Shown: in pieces, positions 36,236 to 47,782 of the stretch | How the letters are laid out: each line of letters begins with the position of its first letter | Numbering within the stretch: the stretch's first letter is position 1 | Origin: Acorus gramineus | Lineage: Eukaryota > Streptophyta > Magnoliopsida > Acorales > Acoraceae | Direction of reading: 5' to 3' | DNA length: 64,000 nt | Assembly: GCA_030737835.1 (NCBI GenBank) | Contig: CM060853.1 | Coordinates: forward strand, 6,539,819 to 6,603,818 | The notes under the pieces: model-generated | The model's database searches: none | What the model was told of the DNA's origin: nothing | What the model saw: only the letters and a program-made list of their open reading frames with translations | Program-made: the position numbers and the translations under genes

Positions 36236-37749
36236 TAGCGCTTTAAAATAAGTTTTTTTTAAAAAAAATTTAACTTAAATTAGTTTTTCAAAAAACTTAT
36301 TTTTATCCGTTGTTTTTTATAATTAAAAATTATTTTTTCAAAAGTCATGTTAATGAAAGCATTTGAAACGTGGACTTCAATTAGATATGATTTATGTGAA
36401 ATTTAAATCTACAAAAGTCATTTTTACTTGTTTCCGAATGATCACTGAGCCTAGTTTGATAAAAGAATAAGTAACCAAACAAGGTGAGAGATAATAAGTT
36501 ACATGGTTAAAAAATAAAATATTATACTCATTATACAAAAATGGTATAATGTAGGCAATTTTTTAGAAATTTGAAAATGAAAAATGAAGATTTTTTCAAA
36601 TTTGTTAACTTTCTTCAAAATTTCATCTGCCCTTGATTACCTCACATTCTCTTGGTTGGTTGTAAAGCTTCCATCAAATATGTTCCCTTCGACCATTTAA
36701 TGCATTTCTCTCACCTCTCTTCATCAAATTTTAAGTGTGTCAAAGTCACGCTTTGTTGGTATCAATTCAATCAATTAATTATAATTTGACACTTACTGAA
36801 ATAAGATGGAACCTTAATATCCATTCATTGCAGCCAACCATCTCCTTTGATGACATGTGAAGTGTAAAATGACATATTTCCCTTTTGAGCGGATTTTGTA
36901 TCTCAAAAGCAAAAATATTTCAAATGCCAACTCAAACACATTTTTAAGTTAGATATTTCAAAATATCTCTTTTTTTTTTAAGATAAAAAACTTAGCTATC
37001 GAAAAGTTTCTGTCTTTGAAAACACATTTGAAAAGTATGCTTTCTGTATAAAATGGTTTAATAAAACTCGATTTCTAGAAAGCTCTTTTTTTTTTCTTTT
37101 TAAAAAGGATATTTATAAATGAAAGTATGCCAACAGATAGGACAGTATGGTGCTTCGTGCCTTTTGTATAAAAAACTAAAATAAATTTTTTAATTAAACA
37201 TGCATGCTTTAGTGGAGCCATTTGAAAACACGTTTGTATTTTTTTTTTTTTTTCATAAAACAAAATCTCATCCAAACGAGTTTCTAAACATTACCTAAAA
37301 CAATATTTTTTAAAAGTTAAGTTTGAAAGATGAGATTTTAAGAATCTCAGTATTACAATTGTGAATCCAAACACAAACAATTCAAGATAAAAATATTGAG
37401 CTTTATGAGCAAAAGAGAAGATGAAAAGGTTATATGAGTCATGACAATCATGAATCATGAATTATAGCCCGGTGACACCCAAAAATGTTCTTTAGCAACA
37501 ACTACAATAAATGTTATAATGTAATGAATATGGTGGATAACCACCACCATTGAAATCCATATCTCCTACCAATTTCTCCATAACCCCTATTCTTCACTGC
37601 CTTAACCCCCTATCTCTTTAACACTACCCTCTCCTTTTATGACTTGTAACTTTTAATTTTTATGCTTCATTTGGTTCTGTCGTTGAAGCGGTATTTTTTC
37701 CTTTCAATTAAAACAATTGGTCATCGGAGACTTCTTCTCAAATCCGGAT
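36236..37749. other. AT-rich intergenic, no gene recognised
   Basis: Low-complexity AT-rich DNA with T- and A-runs. No coding exon or clear element was recognised. Confidence 0.5.
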
Positions 37750-38470
37750 CCGATTGAAAGTGGATCATGCACTCAAAAAGGAATTAGGGGGCCACCGGTA
37801 TGGTGTCAGTCAAAGGGCTTCCGAAGAGATGAATCAGTAAGGGAATTCAAATGAAAATCTTACTAATTTGGTGGCTTGTGTGTAAACGGAAAGTTAGATA
37901 CCTTAACTCGTTCATCACTTCCCTTTTTATAAAGTCCCATGGCTTAGATAGCCGTTGTCACTATCTTCCTAGCTATTATAACGACTTTCCTTAATGACTG
38001 CATAGTGGGCTGTTTTGGTGGTAACCGCCTTGCTTTATTGTAACTCGACGTCCCTTTAATTACTCACGTTCTATGAGTAATGGGCGTTAATCACCTATCT
38101 GGAAGTTACTGGTGTTATGGATATTTGACCGTTTCCTCGGTTCTCCTCGTGGTTTTTGGCATGATCGTTTATACGTGGTCTTATTCGATGTGTGTATAAC
38201 CATTTACTCAGGAGGTATGAGACCGTCTGACCAGACCTTCAATATGGTCGTGTCTTATCTACTCAGGATGACATTCGTTCGCGAGGTGTAAGGCCATCTG
38301 ATCAGATCTTTAACCTGATCGTGCCTTATCTACCCGGATGACATTCACCTGTAAGATTTAAGACCGCCCGATCAGACCTTCAATCTGGTCGTGTCCCACC
38401 TATTCAGAAGTGTCCATGTGGTATTTTGAATTTATATTTGGGTTTTCGGGTGATGGATATGGTGGTCCAT
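37750..38470. repeat. Probable LTR-retrotransposon remnant with 70-bp tandem units
   Basis: The stretch is less AT-rich than its flanks. At about 38197-38402 it contains three diverged direct units, each with (C/T)CATCTGATCAGATC-like or GACCGTCTGACCAGACC-like sequence, then TTCAAT-TGGTCGTG and a (TT)ATCT or CACCTA ending. Such pyrimidine/purine units and the TTTTATAAAGTCCC promoter-like motif at 37925 are typical of plant Ty3-type LTRs. No partner LTR or coding domain is present in the window. Confidence 0.35.
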
Positions 38471-39320
38471 ACCCGGCTAAACTTTGACACGTGTCGTCTT
38501 TTAATATGGTGCATGTTTTTCCCTCCATAGTCATGTATTCCATAAGCAACAATAGTGAATAAGACTGTCTACCTTTTCTCAAAAAAAATAAAAATAATAG
38601 TGAATAAGAATTCCTCTCTACCACTTTTATGTTTATGCTTCATTTGTGTATTTTTGTGTTATATAATTACTTTATTTTACAACACCTAAATCAAAGGTTA
38701 GATCACCTAGGATCTTATTTATTTTTTTATACTTTTATCTTGCTTGACTCGTGTGAGGCTTCTATATTATTATGAATAATATTATGTGATTGTAAATACA
38801 TCGATTGAAATAGATTTTTTCTTCTTTTTAGATTTCATAAGCATTTGCAACCATCTATTGAAAATAATTTTACAATTATTTCAATTTTATAATCATATAA
38901 AAAATGTGAAATTTTGTAGGGGTGTGTGATTAATATTTCTCTAATAATATCAAAAAGGGAAGAAGAGTGTTAGAATAAAGGAAAGTGAATTCTTGTTATT
39001 GTATTAGAGAAGTCAAAAGCTCTATTTATAGATACTTAAAGGAAAACCTAAAATACCAGAAAATGAAATTAGGAAAACTAGGAAACTAATAATATCATAA
39101 TAATGATAATAAAGAGTCAATATTCTCATAATAATGACTCTTTAACACCCCATCCCAAACTCTGAAGGGTAGAGAACCCTTAGAGTTTATACAAAAATAA
39201 CAAACACCTCTGTTAAAGAGTCATTATTATGATAATATTGACTCTTTAAAAACCTCCAACAATCGAAGAACTCGATATTATAAATTGATAGTCGTCATCT
39301 GTCTTTTGGAATATATCATT

Positions 39321-39505
39321 TCGCTCCCGCTTTTCTTGAGTCAGTCAGAATCGCTCCCGCTATTCTTGAGTCAGTCGGAGTCGCTTCCGCTCTTCTTGAG
39401 TCAGTCGGAGTTGCTCCCACTTTGTTGAGTCAGTTGGAGTCGCTGCCGCTCTTTGAGTCAGTCAGAGTCGCTCCCGCTTTTTTTAAGTCAGTCAGAGTCG
39501 CTGAT
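39321..39505. repeat. Array of about 30-bp repeats inside the TRIM-like element
   Basis: Six units start at 39321, 39351, 39381, 39411, about 39440 and about 39468. Each has TCGCTCCCGC (or a variant) followed by TTCTTGAGTCAGTCGGAG. The array is GC-rich relative to the element's LTRs. Confidence 0.85.
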
Positions 39506-39534
39506 CCACTAAATCAGATGACGCGCATATGAGA

Positions 39535-39653
39535 TCTAGAGGTGTACGGAGGGCTTGTGGAGGCATGAGTAGAGACTATGAACACGGAGACGCTCTAGAG
39601 GTGTGTGGAGAGCTTGTGGAGACACGAGTAGAGGCTGTGAACACGGAAACGCT
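39535..39653. repeat. 59-bp tandem duplication inside the TRIM-like element
   Basis: Two copies start TCTAGAGGTGT at 39535 and 39594. Both continue with GGAG-GCTTGTGGAG, GAGTAGAG-CT-TGAACACGGA and ACGCTC. The sequence is GC-rich and unlike the LTRs. Confidence 0.8.
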
Positions 39654-40555
39654 CGAAGGTTGCTCCCAAAGGGCGGCGCAACAGACTAGCGTGGATATGC
39701 AGCGGAGACGGTGCGCGTTGATGGCTCTTGGAGGGCGAGGATGACGTGTCGTTGCCCGCAGACCTGAAGAAGGAAGAAGGAGTTGGATGATGTGCTCCCA
39801 CGTAACGTGGCCTGACATTCTTTGCATCAAATCACATGCAAAAGTATGATTTTTTTTTCATCCAACACCTTGAACAATGCAGACGGGTGTTAACGCACGC
39901 TCAGACAGAAGGTCCATGACAGGTGTCCTCAGTGCGGTTCGGCAGCAGCAGCGGCTCGGCACGGCGGTATCTTTGTGACGGCTGCGGTGTCGCTCAGCAG
40001 TGGCAATCAACGGTGATGACGCTCGACACTGCATCGCACCGAGGTTTGCAACGCTGAGGATCAAGACGGACGAGGTCGAGATGAAGAAACAAACAAAGCA
40101 ATGAAAAAAAAAAGATATGGATACCAAGAGTCCTCCCCCGCTCCGATTGAAAATTCATCAATCGGAGTGGGGAAGAAGAAAAGAAAATATTTGTGGATCT
40201 AGGATTTTTTTAGTGGCTCTGATACTATGTTATAATAAAGGAAAGGGAATTCTTCTTATTGTATTAGAGAAACCAAAAGCTCTATTTATAGATACATAAG
40301 GGAAAACCTAAAATACTAGAAAAGGAAACTAGGAAAACTAGAAAATTAATAATATCATAATAATGATAATAATAAGTCAATATTTTTATAAAAATAACTC
40401 TTTAACAAAGAGTAAGAATGCATTTAAGGACAAACTGATCATTCATAGAAAACTAAATGAATTTTTTGAATAGTTGTTTAAATATCATTTTTTTTTACAA
40501 CAATCCTAATGAAACAAAGTGTAGGAAAACAAATTACGAATCGCCAAGTTTCTAA

Positions 40556-41302
40556 GAGCATCTCCAAAAGACTCCATACACCACATTTTTCTTTATATAG
40601 GGAGTCAAAAACCTTAAATCTCTCTTGTGTATGGAGCCTTGTAGAGAAAATTAATATGCAAAAAGACTTTTTTACCCCTTTCAACAAACCCTATTTTTTT
40701 TCCAACCAACTCTCTCTCTCTCCCCATTTTTTAAATCATCTCCTCCAAATGTATCCCATCTTCCTCTCTACCCTAAAAACCCTAAAAAAAAATAAAAAAT
40801 CAAAACCTTCCATTTCATCTGCCGTCCATCTGTTTGTCCGTCTACCCGCCGTCTTACCAAGATTTGTCTTTGTTATATCATGTCAGGCTTACATTTTAAT
40901 TTCACCAAACCTTACTCTTTCATATCTAATCAAGTTTAGATTTTAAATCACATATGTACAATGTCTCTATTTATGGATTCTCGTGAACCTTTTGTGGAGT
41001 AGTTGATTATATTTTTCATATTTTATTTAAAAATTTTAATTTACTTTTAATTAATTTTAATTTATTATTATTAATTTTATTCCAAGTCATGATAAATTTT
41101 AGAATGTGCTTTTATTCATTTGAAATTTAAATATCCTATAATTTATAGATGTGAATTGGGATAAAGTGGTCATTTGGAATAAATATAGGGTAAAATTGAT
41201 GAGGCTTTTGGAGTGATAAAAAAAAAAACTCTCTACATATCATAGGGAGCATTTTTTTCCCCACAATGTAAAGAAACATTGAAGAGGCTTTTGGGGAAGC
41301 TC
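40556..41302. mobile_element. MITE with GAGCATCTCC ends, 747 bp
   Basis: The left end GAGCATCTCCAAAAGACTCC is inverted at the right end (GAGGCTTTTGGGGAAGCTC), about 16 of 20 positions matching. TAA flanks each side (40553-40555 and 41303-41305), consistent with a 3-bp PIF/Harbinger-type duplication. The interior is CT-rich, then AT-rich, and noncoding. The insertion lies only about 145 bases from the miniature LTR element. Confidence 0.7.
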
Positions 41303-41382
41303 TAAGGATTTATATGATATTGCATGTATTTACTATTTAGTCTTTGAAAATAAAAAGAAATGACGTATAATTGTTTTTATGG

Positions 41383-41874
41383 AAAAATCCAAATAACCCA
41401 TTGTAAACGAACTGAAATCTATATAACCCTCTAAAAACACCTAAGTAAATCTAAATAATCCCTGAGTTAAATTTCCATGATTGATGAGAAATATTTTGCT
41501 TATATTCTGTTTGATTAACCTTAACAGACAATACAATATACAAAAAAAAAACTCTTAAAATGTGTTGAAAATGTAAAAAATCATCTTTAAATAATGATTT
41601 TACCTCTCCAGATATGGTTTTATAATCTATTCGGATGGGTAAAATCATCATTTATAGATGGTTTTTTGCATTTAACAAATCATAAGGTTTTTGGTATATG
41701 ATGTTTTCAGCCGGGGTTAATCAAACATAATATTCACATAATATTCATCATCTGGAAGTTTAAATTAAGAGGTTATTTGAATCTATGTAGGTGTTTCCAG
41801 GTGTTATATGGATTTTTGAAAAAGTTAGGGGGTTATATGGATTTCAGACTATTTGAAGGGGCTATTTGGATTTT
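41383..41874. mobile_element. Foldback element, family A copy 1
   Basis: Ends AAAAATCCAAATAACCC (left) and GGGGCTATTTGGATTTT (right) are inverted. The arms continue inward through GTAAATCTAAATAATCCCTGAG and its inverse, then TGATTAACC / GGTTAATCA, ACAATATAC and its inverse, and a central hairpin around GATTTTACC / GGTAAAATC. A second copy lies at 46928-47460 and a short relative at 46616-46783. No coding capacity. Confidence 0.75.
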
Positions 41875-43145
41875 CTTTAGTTTTCAATTTAAAGGATAAT
41901 TGTTTGATAACTCTGTTCACAGAGAATTTTTCATTCTCACACATAATAGATCCAGTTCTAATGAATTTTATAAAAACAACAATTTTTTTTCTTCTTTAGC
42001 AGACAAAATCACAGCCAGGTCCCTCAAATCAAACGGTCAAATCCGGCAAAACCCCCCCAAAGGAAAAGAAAACTATCAAATCACGAAACGATCAGACGGT
42101 CCTCATTTCTAAATAAGAGGTCCACGGTGGACCCCAATTTCACGTTTTCGGTACAGATGACTAACAGTGTCAATGTCAGCACACATTACGCTCCTTAAAC
42201 TACACCTTCTTTCATCCCTCCTCATGATCCAATACCAACCGTACAAACCCCAAATCGAGAAGAAGAGGATCCTCCGTATCCTCACCGGACGTGAACAACG
42301 GATGTCGGACTTGAAAACGGCGCCATAGCTCACACGCGTGGCCTGGCACGTGCGAGCCTCGGCGGTTGCCTTGTAAAAAAGGGAGGCTCTGTTTAGTCGG
42401 TCTCAAGAAAAATCGCGAATGAGCGATCACTGTTTTCCGAATCACAGACTTCGAGTGGCTCCGGAAGCCAACGAAGTAGGGTTTTGAAGTTTCGGGTATG
42501 AAATCTCATTCGTTTGATGCCTCTTTCTCTTCTTCTGTGAAAAAAAATCGTTTTTTCCCGTCTCGGATTGGTCCATTTCGGCGAAATTTGTGAAATCTGA
42601 AGCATTTAATCACTGGGGTTCGAAATGTGTGGGTTTTTCGTTGATTTCGTCCGATTTTAGGGTTTCTCGTGAGTTGCATTGTGGTTTCTGAGTTCTGGGT
42701 TCTCTTTTTTTATTTTTTATTTTGTTGGTTTGGCTTTTGGTTTCTGCAGGGGCGATAATGGCTTCTCTATGAAATCTAGGGTTTTGCGTCACATTTTGAA
42801 GTTCTGAATCGCTTCGCTATTTCAAGATCTTATTTTGTCTTTTTGAGTTTGAATCGAAAGTAAAAATAACTAAAAGCGCGGTTTTTTTTCTTTATCGAGT
42901 AGCCCTGTTAATTCGGCCGGATTTATAGTGCTGTTTTTGGTCTTCTGAAGGACATTTGAAACCCTAGCGTGCCTTTTAGAGCTTCCCCCCTTTTTGGGTA
43001 CACATTGAATTTCAAAAACCCCTCTCTCAACAGGTTTGCTGTTCCACTTCAAAAAAATTTCATCAAAGGCGACAACTTTTTCAACAGAAACCCCTCAATT
43101 TCCAACCCAATTAAGTTTTCTTCATTGGGTCCCCTGCAATAGACG
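41875..43145 (+). promoter_or_regulatory. Promoter and spliced leader of the MCTP gene
   Basis: From about 42380 the sequence becomes leader-like, with candidate splice acceptors TTTCTGCAG (ending at 42750) and CTCTCAACAG (ending at 43033). A leader intron is common in this gene family. Clusters of ACGCGTGG and CACGTGCG motifs near 42335-42355 could be regulatory. No protein-coding exon is visible. Confidence 0.4.
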
Positions 43146-45795
43146 ATGATGATGCAGCGGCCGCTCCCTCCCGAAGAGTACTCCCTGAGGGAGACCTCGC
43201 CGCACCTCGGCGGGGTCATTGCCAAGGGCGACAAGCTGACGAGCACGTACGACCTCATCGAGCAGATGCAGTACCTCTATGTCCGCGTCGTGAAGGCCCG
43301 GGACCTCCCCGCGATGGACGTCACAGGCAGCTGCGACCCCTACGTGGAGGTCAAGCTCGGCAACTACAAAGGCACGACCCCCCACTTCGTGAAGAAGACC
43401 AACCCCGAGTGGAACCAAGTCTTCGCCTTCTCGAAAGACCGCATCCAGGCCTCCGTGATTGAGGTCACCGTGAAAGACAAGGACTTTGTGAAGGATGACT
43501 TCATCGGCCGCGTCTCCTTCGACCTCACCGAGGTCCCCAAACGGGTTCCCCCCGACAGCCCCCTCGCCCCGCAGTGGTACCGATTGGAGGACAAGAAGGG
43601 CGACAAGGCGAAAAGCGAGCTCATGCTGGCTGTTTGGATGGGCACGCAAGCCGACGAGGCCTTCCCCGAAGCCTGGCATTCGGACGCCGCGGCGGTGCCA
43701 AGCGAGGGCCTTGCGAGTATCCGATCGAAGGTCTACTTGTCGCCCAAGCTTTGGTACGTGCGGGTGAACATCATCGAAGCGCAGGACTTGCTAGTGAGCG
43801 ACAAGGGCCGGTACCCGGAGGTGCTTGTCAAGGCCGTGCTCGGAAACCAGGCTCTCCGAACCCGGGTCTCCCCGAGTCGGAATTTGAATCCCATGTGGAA
43901 CGAGGACTTGATGTTTGTCGCAGCCGAACCGTTCGAGGAACATTTGGTTCTTAGCGTGGAGGATCGGGTGGGGCCGAAGAAGGACGAGGTGTTGGGGAAG
44001 GTCGCGATTCCATTGCAGAACGTCGAGAGGAGGTTGGATTACAGGGCGGTGAATACAAAGTGGTACAACCTCGAGAGGCACGTCGTCGTCGCGGAGGGGG
44101 ATCAGAAGAAGGAGACGACGACGACAAAGTTCTCAAGTCGGATCCATTTGAGGATATGTTTGGACGGCGGGTACCATGTCTTGGACGAGTCGACGCATTA
44201 CAGCAGCGACCTCAGGCCAACGGCGAAGCAGCTGTGGAAGTCGAGCATCGGGGTTTTGGAGGTCGGGATACTGACCGCGCAGGGGCTCTTGCCGATGAAG
44301 ACCAAGGACAAAAAAGGGACGACGGATGCGTATTGCGTGGCGAAGTACGGGCAGAAGTGGATCCGCACGAGGACGATCATCGACTGCTTTGCGCCGAAGT
44401 GGAACGAGCAGTACACTTGGGAGGTGTTCGACCCGTGCACGGTGGTGACCGTTGGAGTGTTCGACAATTGCCATTTGCAGGTAAGCATGTCAACGGATCA
44501 GATACCTTAATAACTGTATTTTATCCTGAATTATTCAGATACAAGTATTAATACTAGAATTCTAGATGCAAAGTAGATACAGTTATTTTCCTATATTTTA
44601 CATGTTTAATTATGGAAACTAGTTTGCTGATCATGTGACATATTAGGAAAAAATTGAGATTTCAGAAATTTCTCGTCATATTCAATGATCATACAAAGAG
44701 AATTCAATGTTATGATTAATCATGAATATATTTGAATTCGGAACGGATATGTATATTTTTTTGGATAATTGAGAGGATTATACGCAGGGTGGGGACAAGG
44801 CGACGGAGACGAAGGATTCGAGGATCGGGAAAGTGAGGATCCGACTCTCGACGCTCGAGACCGACAGGGTCTACACCCACTCGTACCCACTTCTTGTCTT
44901 GCATCCGTCGGGGGTGAAGAAGATGGGGGAGGTCCAGCTCGCCGTCCGGTTCACGCGCTCTTCCCTCCTCAACATGCTCTACATCTATTCGCTGCCCCTG
45001 CTTCCGAAGATGCACTACCTCCACCCACTGTCGGTTACCCAACTGGACAATCTCCGGCACCAGGCGACCCAGATCGTGTCAATGAGGCTCGCCCGTGCTG
45101 AGCCCCCGCTGAGGAAGGAAGTGGTGGAGTACATGCTCGACGTCGACTCACACATGTGGAGCATGCGCAAGAGCAAGGCCAACTTCTTCCGCATCATGGG
45201 CGTCTTGGGCGGGCTGATCGCGGTGGGCAGTTGGTTTGATCAGGTTCGCAACTGGAAGAACCCGCTCACGACGGTCCTCGTTCACGTCCTTTTCATCATC
45301 CTCGTCTTGTATCCCGAGCTGATCCTCCCGACTGCGTTCCTCTACCTGTTCTTGATCGGCATCTGGTACTACCGCCGGAGGCCGAGGCAGCCCCCCCACA
45401 TGGACACCCGCCTCTCCCACGCGGATGCTGTCCACCCTGACGAGCTGGACGAGGAGTTTGACACGTTCCCGACATCTCGCCCTCCGAACATCGTGCGGAT
45501 GAGGTATGACAGGCTGAGGAGCGTCGCGGGCAGGATACAGACTGTGGTCGGGGACCTCGCTACGCAGGGGGAGAGGCTCCAGTCGCTTCTGAGCTGGCGT
45601 GATCCGAGGGCGACCGCGCTCTTCATGACGTTCTGTTTGGTCACTGCGATCGTTCTGTACGTCACGCCGTTCCGTGTTGTGGCGCTGGTGGCGGGGATCT
45701 ATGCGTTGAGGCATCCAAGGTTCCGTCGCAAGCTTCCGTCCGCGCCGCTCAACTTCTTTCGGAGGTTGCCGGCGAGAACGGATAGCATGCTATGA
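43146..45795 (+). CDS. Multiple C2 and transmembrane domain protein (MCTP / FTIP3-4 type)
   Basis: Two exons, 43146-44480 and 44788-45795, in frame, give 780 residues (three consecutive ATGs; the first is taken). Three C2 domains are seen: about 40-140 (DVTGSCDPYVEVKLG with the calcium-ligand aspartates and VKDKDFVKDD), about 205-320 (SDKGRYPEVLVKAVLG, where the usual acidic ligand positions are changed), and about 370-490 (TKDKKGTTDAYCVAKYG). After these comes the plant phosphoribosyltransferase-C-type membrane domain with hydrophobic segments around NFFRIMGVLGGLIAVGSWF, VLFIILVLYPELILP and FCLVTAIVLYVTP. Length and motif order match the Arabidopsis MCTP3/MCTP4 branch. Family role: ER-plasma membrane tethers at plasmodesmata that control trafficking of mobile regulators. 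The exon is visibly GC-rich. A 307-bp intron interrupts the third C2 domain. Confidence 0.93.
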
Positions 45796-46615
45796 GGAGG
45801 CAAAAAGGATTGACGACGGCGACTTCAGGGCGGCGTATTCGCATGTGATGTTTCTGGTAAGTGTTTTTGTGTAAATTTGTAGCTTTTGTTGTTAATTATG
45901 CTATCATTCATGTTAGTGTTTCCTATGCTGTATGCTGATTTTCATGGACTGATTATCATAAAAATGTGAACAGTCACTCTGGTAGTCTGTTTGGGTATCT
46001 GGGGAGCTCAAGTGGGTTATGTTCATAGTTTTTAATGCATGAGAAAAGCTTGTTTTAGCAAAAAAAAATTTCATTGGGGCCTCGGGAATGTAGGATCCAA
46101 ATTCCTTGCTTTCACGTTTTAAGAATATTTGATGTAAATGTAGACATGTGACATGGACTACCCCATCTCATAATATGGTTTGGAAGTGCTTCATGTTGCG
46201 GGTTCTGTTCGCATGTGATTCCTTGTTTGATGTTTTCTTCTGCCAACCCGCACTTCACTGAAACTTGTACATATTTAACAGCATTGTCTCAATGGGATTG
46301 AATCATCTGTTTATTTTTTTTGTACTTGTATCTTTACTTGATCAATTAAACGGTTATAAATTCATTATATAAAATGAATCCATTTATGCATTTATGATTT
46401 AAAAACTATTCCTTTAACGGGACAGGGGGTGATTATATATCTCTTTTACTTCTATATTTTTTGTGGGTGGTCTTGTATGTGTTTATAATCTGAATAACTC
46501 CTTTTCTTTTATTAAAATTAAATATGTGTGGTATCTTGAAAAAAAATTTCAAAAGTAAATGTTAAACAATCCAATTTTTAAACCACATGTAAAGAAAATT
46601 AAAAAAAAAAAATGA
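45796..46615. other. MCTP 3' region
   Basis: 3' untranslated sequence; GGTAAGTG at about 45856 could be a donor of a 3'UTR intron. The sequence becomes AT-rich after 46300. No gene is seen. Confidence 0.4.
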
Positions 46616-46783
46616 GAAAAATCCATATAACCCCCTGTAATCTGCCATAAATCCATATAACCCCCTGCCCCGTTAAACAGATGGACGGAAGGTAGATGGA
46701 GGGGGTTTTATGGATATAGAGGGGTGATTACAGGGGGTTATATAGATTTAGGCTAGATTACAGACGGTTATATGGATTTTTCC
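46616..46783. mobile_element. Short foldback element, family A relative (168 bp)
   Basis: GAAAAATCCATATAACCCCC at the left edge pairs with GGTTATATGGATTTTTC at the right edge. The arms continue through AAATCCATATAACCCCCTGC and its inverse, forming a near-complete palindrome around the GATGGACGGAAGG centre. The terminal sequence is shared with the longer family A copies. Confidence 0.75.
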
Positions 46784-46927
46784 CAAAAAAATATTGTGTG
46801 TAACAGAGGTCTATTAAAAAATAGTATATATCATCTAATAAAATGTGTATTTTTGTAAAAATTTAAATATATTTACTTAATGAATTGTATGAACTCATTT
46901 ACAACATATGTAAATTTTTATTTAGGG

Positions 46928-47460
46928 CAAAATTCATACAACCCCCCTATAAACTAATTAAAATCCATATAACTCCTTGACTTTTCTTGAAATCCAAGTA
47001 ACCCCTTGAAAACATCTAGTAAATCCAAATAACCCTTTGAATAAAATTTTTGTTGACAGATGATGAATATTTTGTGAATATATGTTTGGTTAACCCTGAA
47101 TGAAAATACAATATATAAAAAAAACCCTATAATGTGTTAAAAATGCTAGAAAATCATCTGTGAATGATGATTTTATCCCTCTGAATAGAGTTTTATATTC
47201 TATTTAGATGGGTAAAATCATCTTTTTATAGAATTTTTTACATTTTTAATACATTGTAAAGTTTTTTTTTAGTATATTATGTTTTCAGTTATGGTTAACC
47301 AAACAGAATATTCATAAAATATTTATCATCTGTCAATAAAATTTTATTGAGGGGGTTATTTGGATTTACTAGGTGTTTTCAGGGGATTATATAGATTTCA
47401 AGAAAAATCAGGGGGTTATATGGATTTCAGTCAGTTTTTAAAGGGTTTTTTAGATTTTTT
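46928..47460. mobile_element. Foldback element, family A copy 2
   Basis: The same order of motifs as at 41383-41874 is present: ATCCATATAACTCC, AGTAAATCCAAATAACCC, a TGATGAATATTTTGTG block, TTGGTTAACCCTGA, AATACAATATA, CATCTGTGAATGATGATTTT, then the inverse set ending in GGGGGTTATATGGATTTCAG. The copies are clearly homologous but diverged, so they are independent insertions of one family about 5.5 kb apart, on either side of the MCTP gene. Confidence 0.75.
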
Positions 47461-47782
47461 TTCTTTTATTTAATGAGATATATATCTCGTTACAGTGAGT
47501 ATAGACTGCTAACAAGATATATAAAGTTGAAAATGATTTGAATGTAATAACGCTCTAATTAAATATAGGTGTTTTTGTCACGTTATATAGATTGAGCTTG
47601 AGCAACCCATTTGATCAAGGATAATCTTACACACAGTAAATATTTACTCCTAGTGAAACATATATCTCATTGAATTGTATATCTCATCACTTGTGCAAAT
47701 AAAAAAAAAATATCACCTTTTCATCTAAAAACATATATATTTCTCGATCAAATGAGATTGTGTGTGAGGTTGCATACAAAGG

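Larger units (their letters stand above)
38968..40407 (-). mobile_element. Miniature LTR retrotransposon (TRIM-like), complete, with target duplication
   Basis: Two direct 180-bp terminal repeats, 38968-39147 and 40228-40407, each start TGTTA and end TAACA. The flanking 5-bp duplication AAGAG (38963-38967 and 40408-40412) shows a complete insertion. Read on the minus strand, the sequence next to the 40228 LTR is TAGTATCAGAGCC, a one-mismatch primer-binding site for initiator Met tRNA. Next to the other LTR, GGGATGGGG serves as polypurine tract. At 1,440 bp with no gag or pol frame it is nonautonomous. The interior holds two tandem-repeat arrays (separate entries). Confidence 0.92.

Noticed and set aside
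39321..39505. CRISPR-like regular array
   Set aside because: The units are contiguous diverged tandem repeats with no unique spacers, in a plant transposon.
39529..40127. Short open frames inside the miniature LTR element
   Set aside because: No gag, protease, reverse transcriptase or integrase motif; length and composition fit tandem-repeat cargo.
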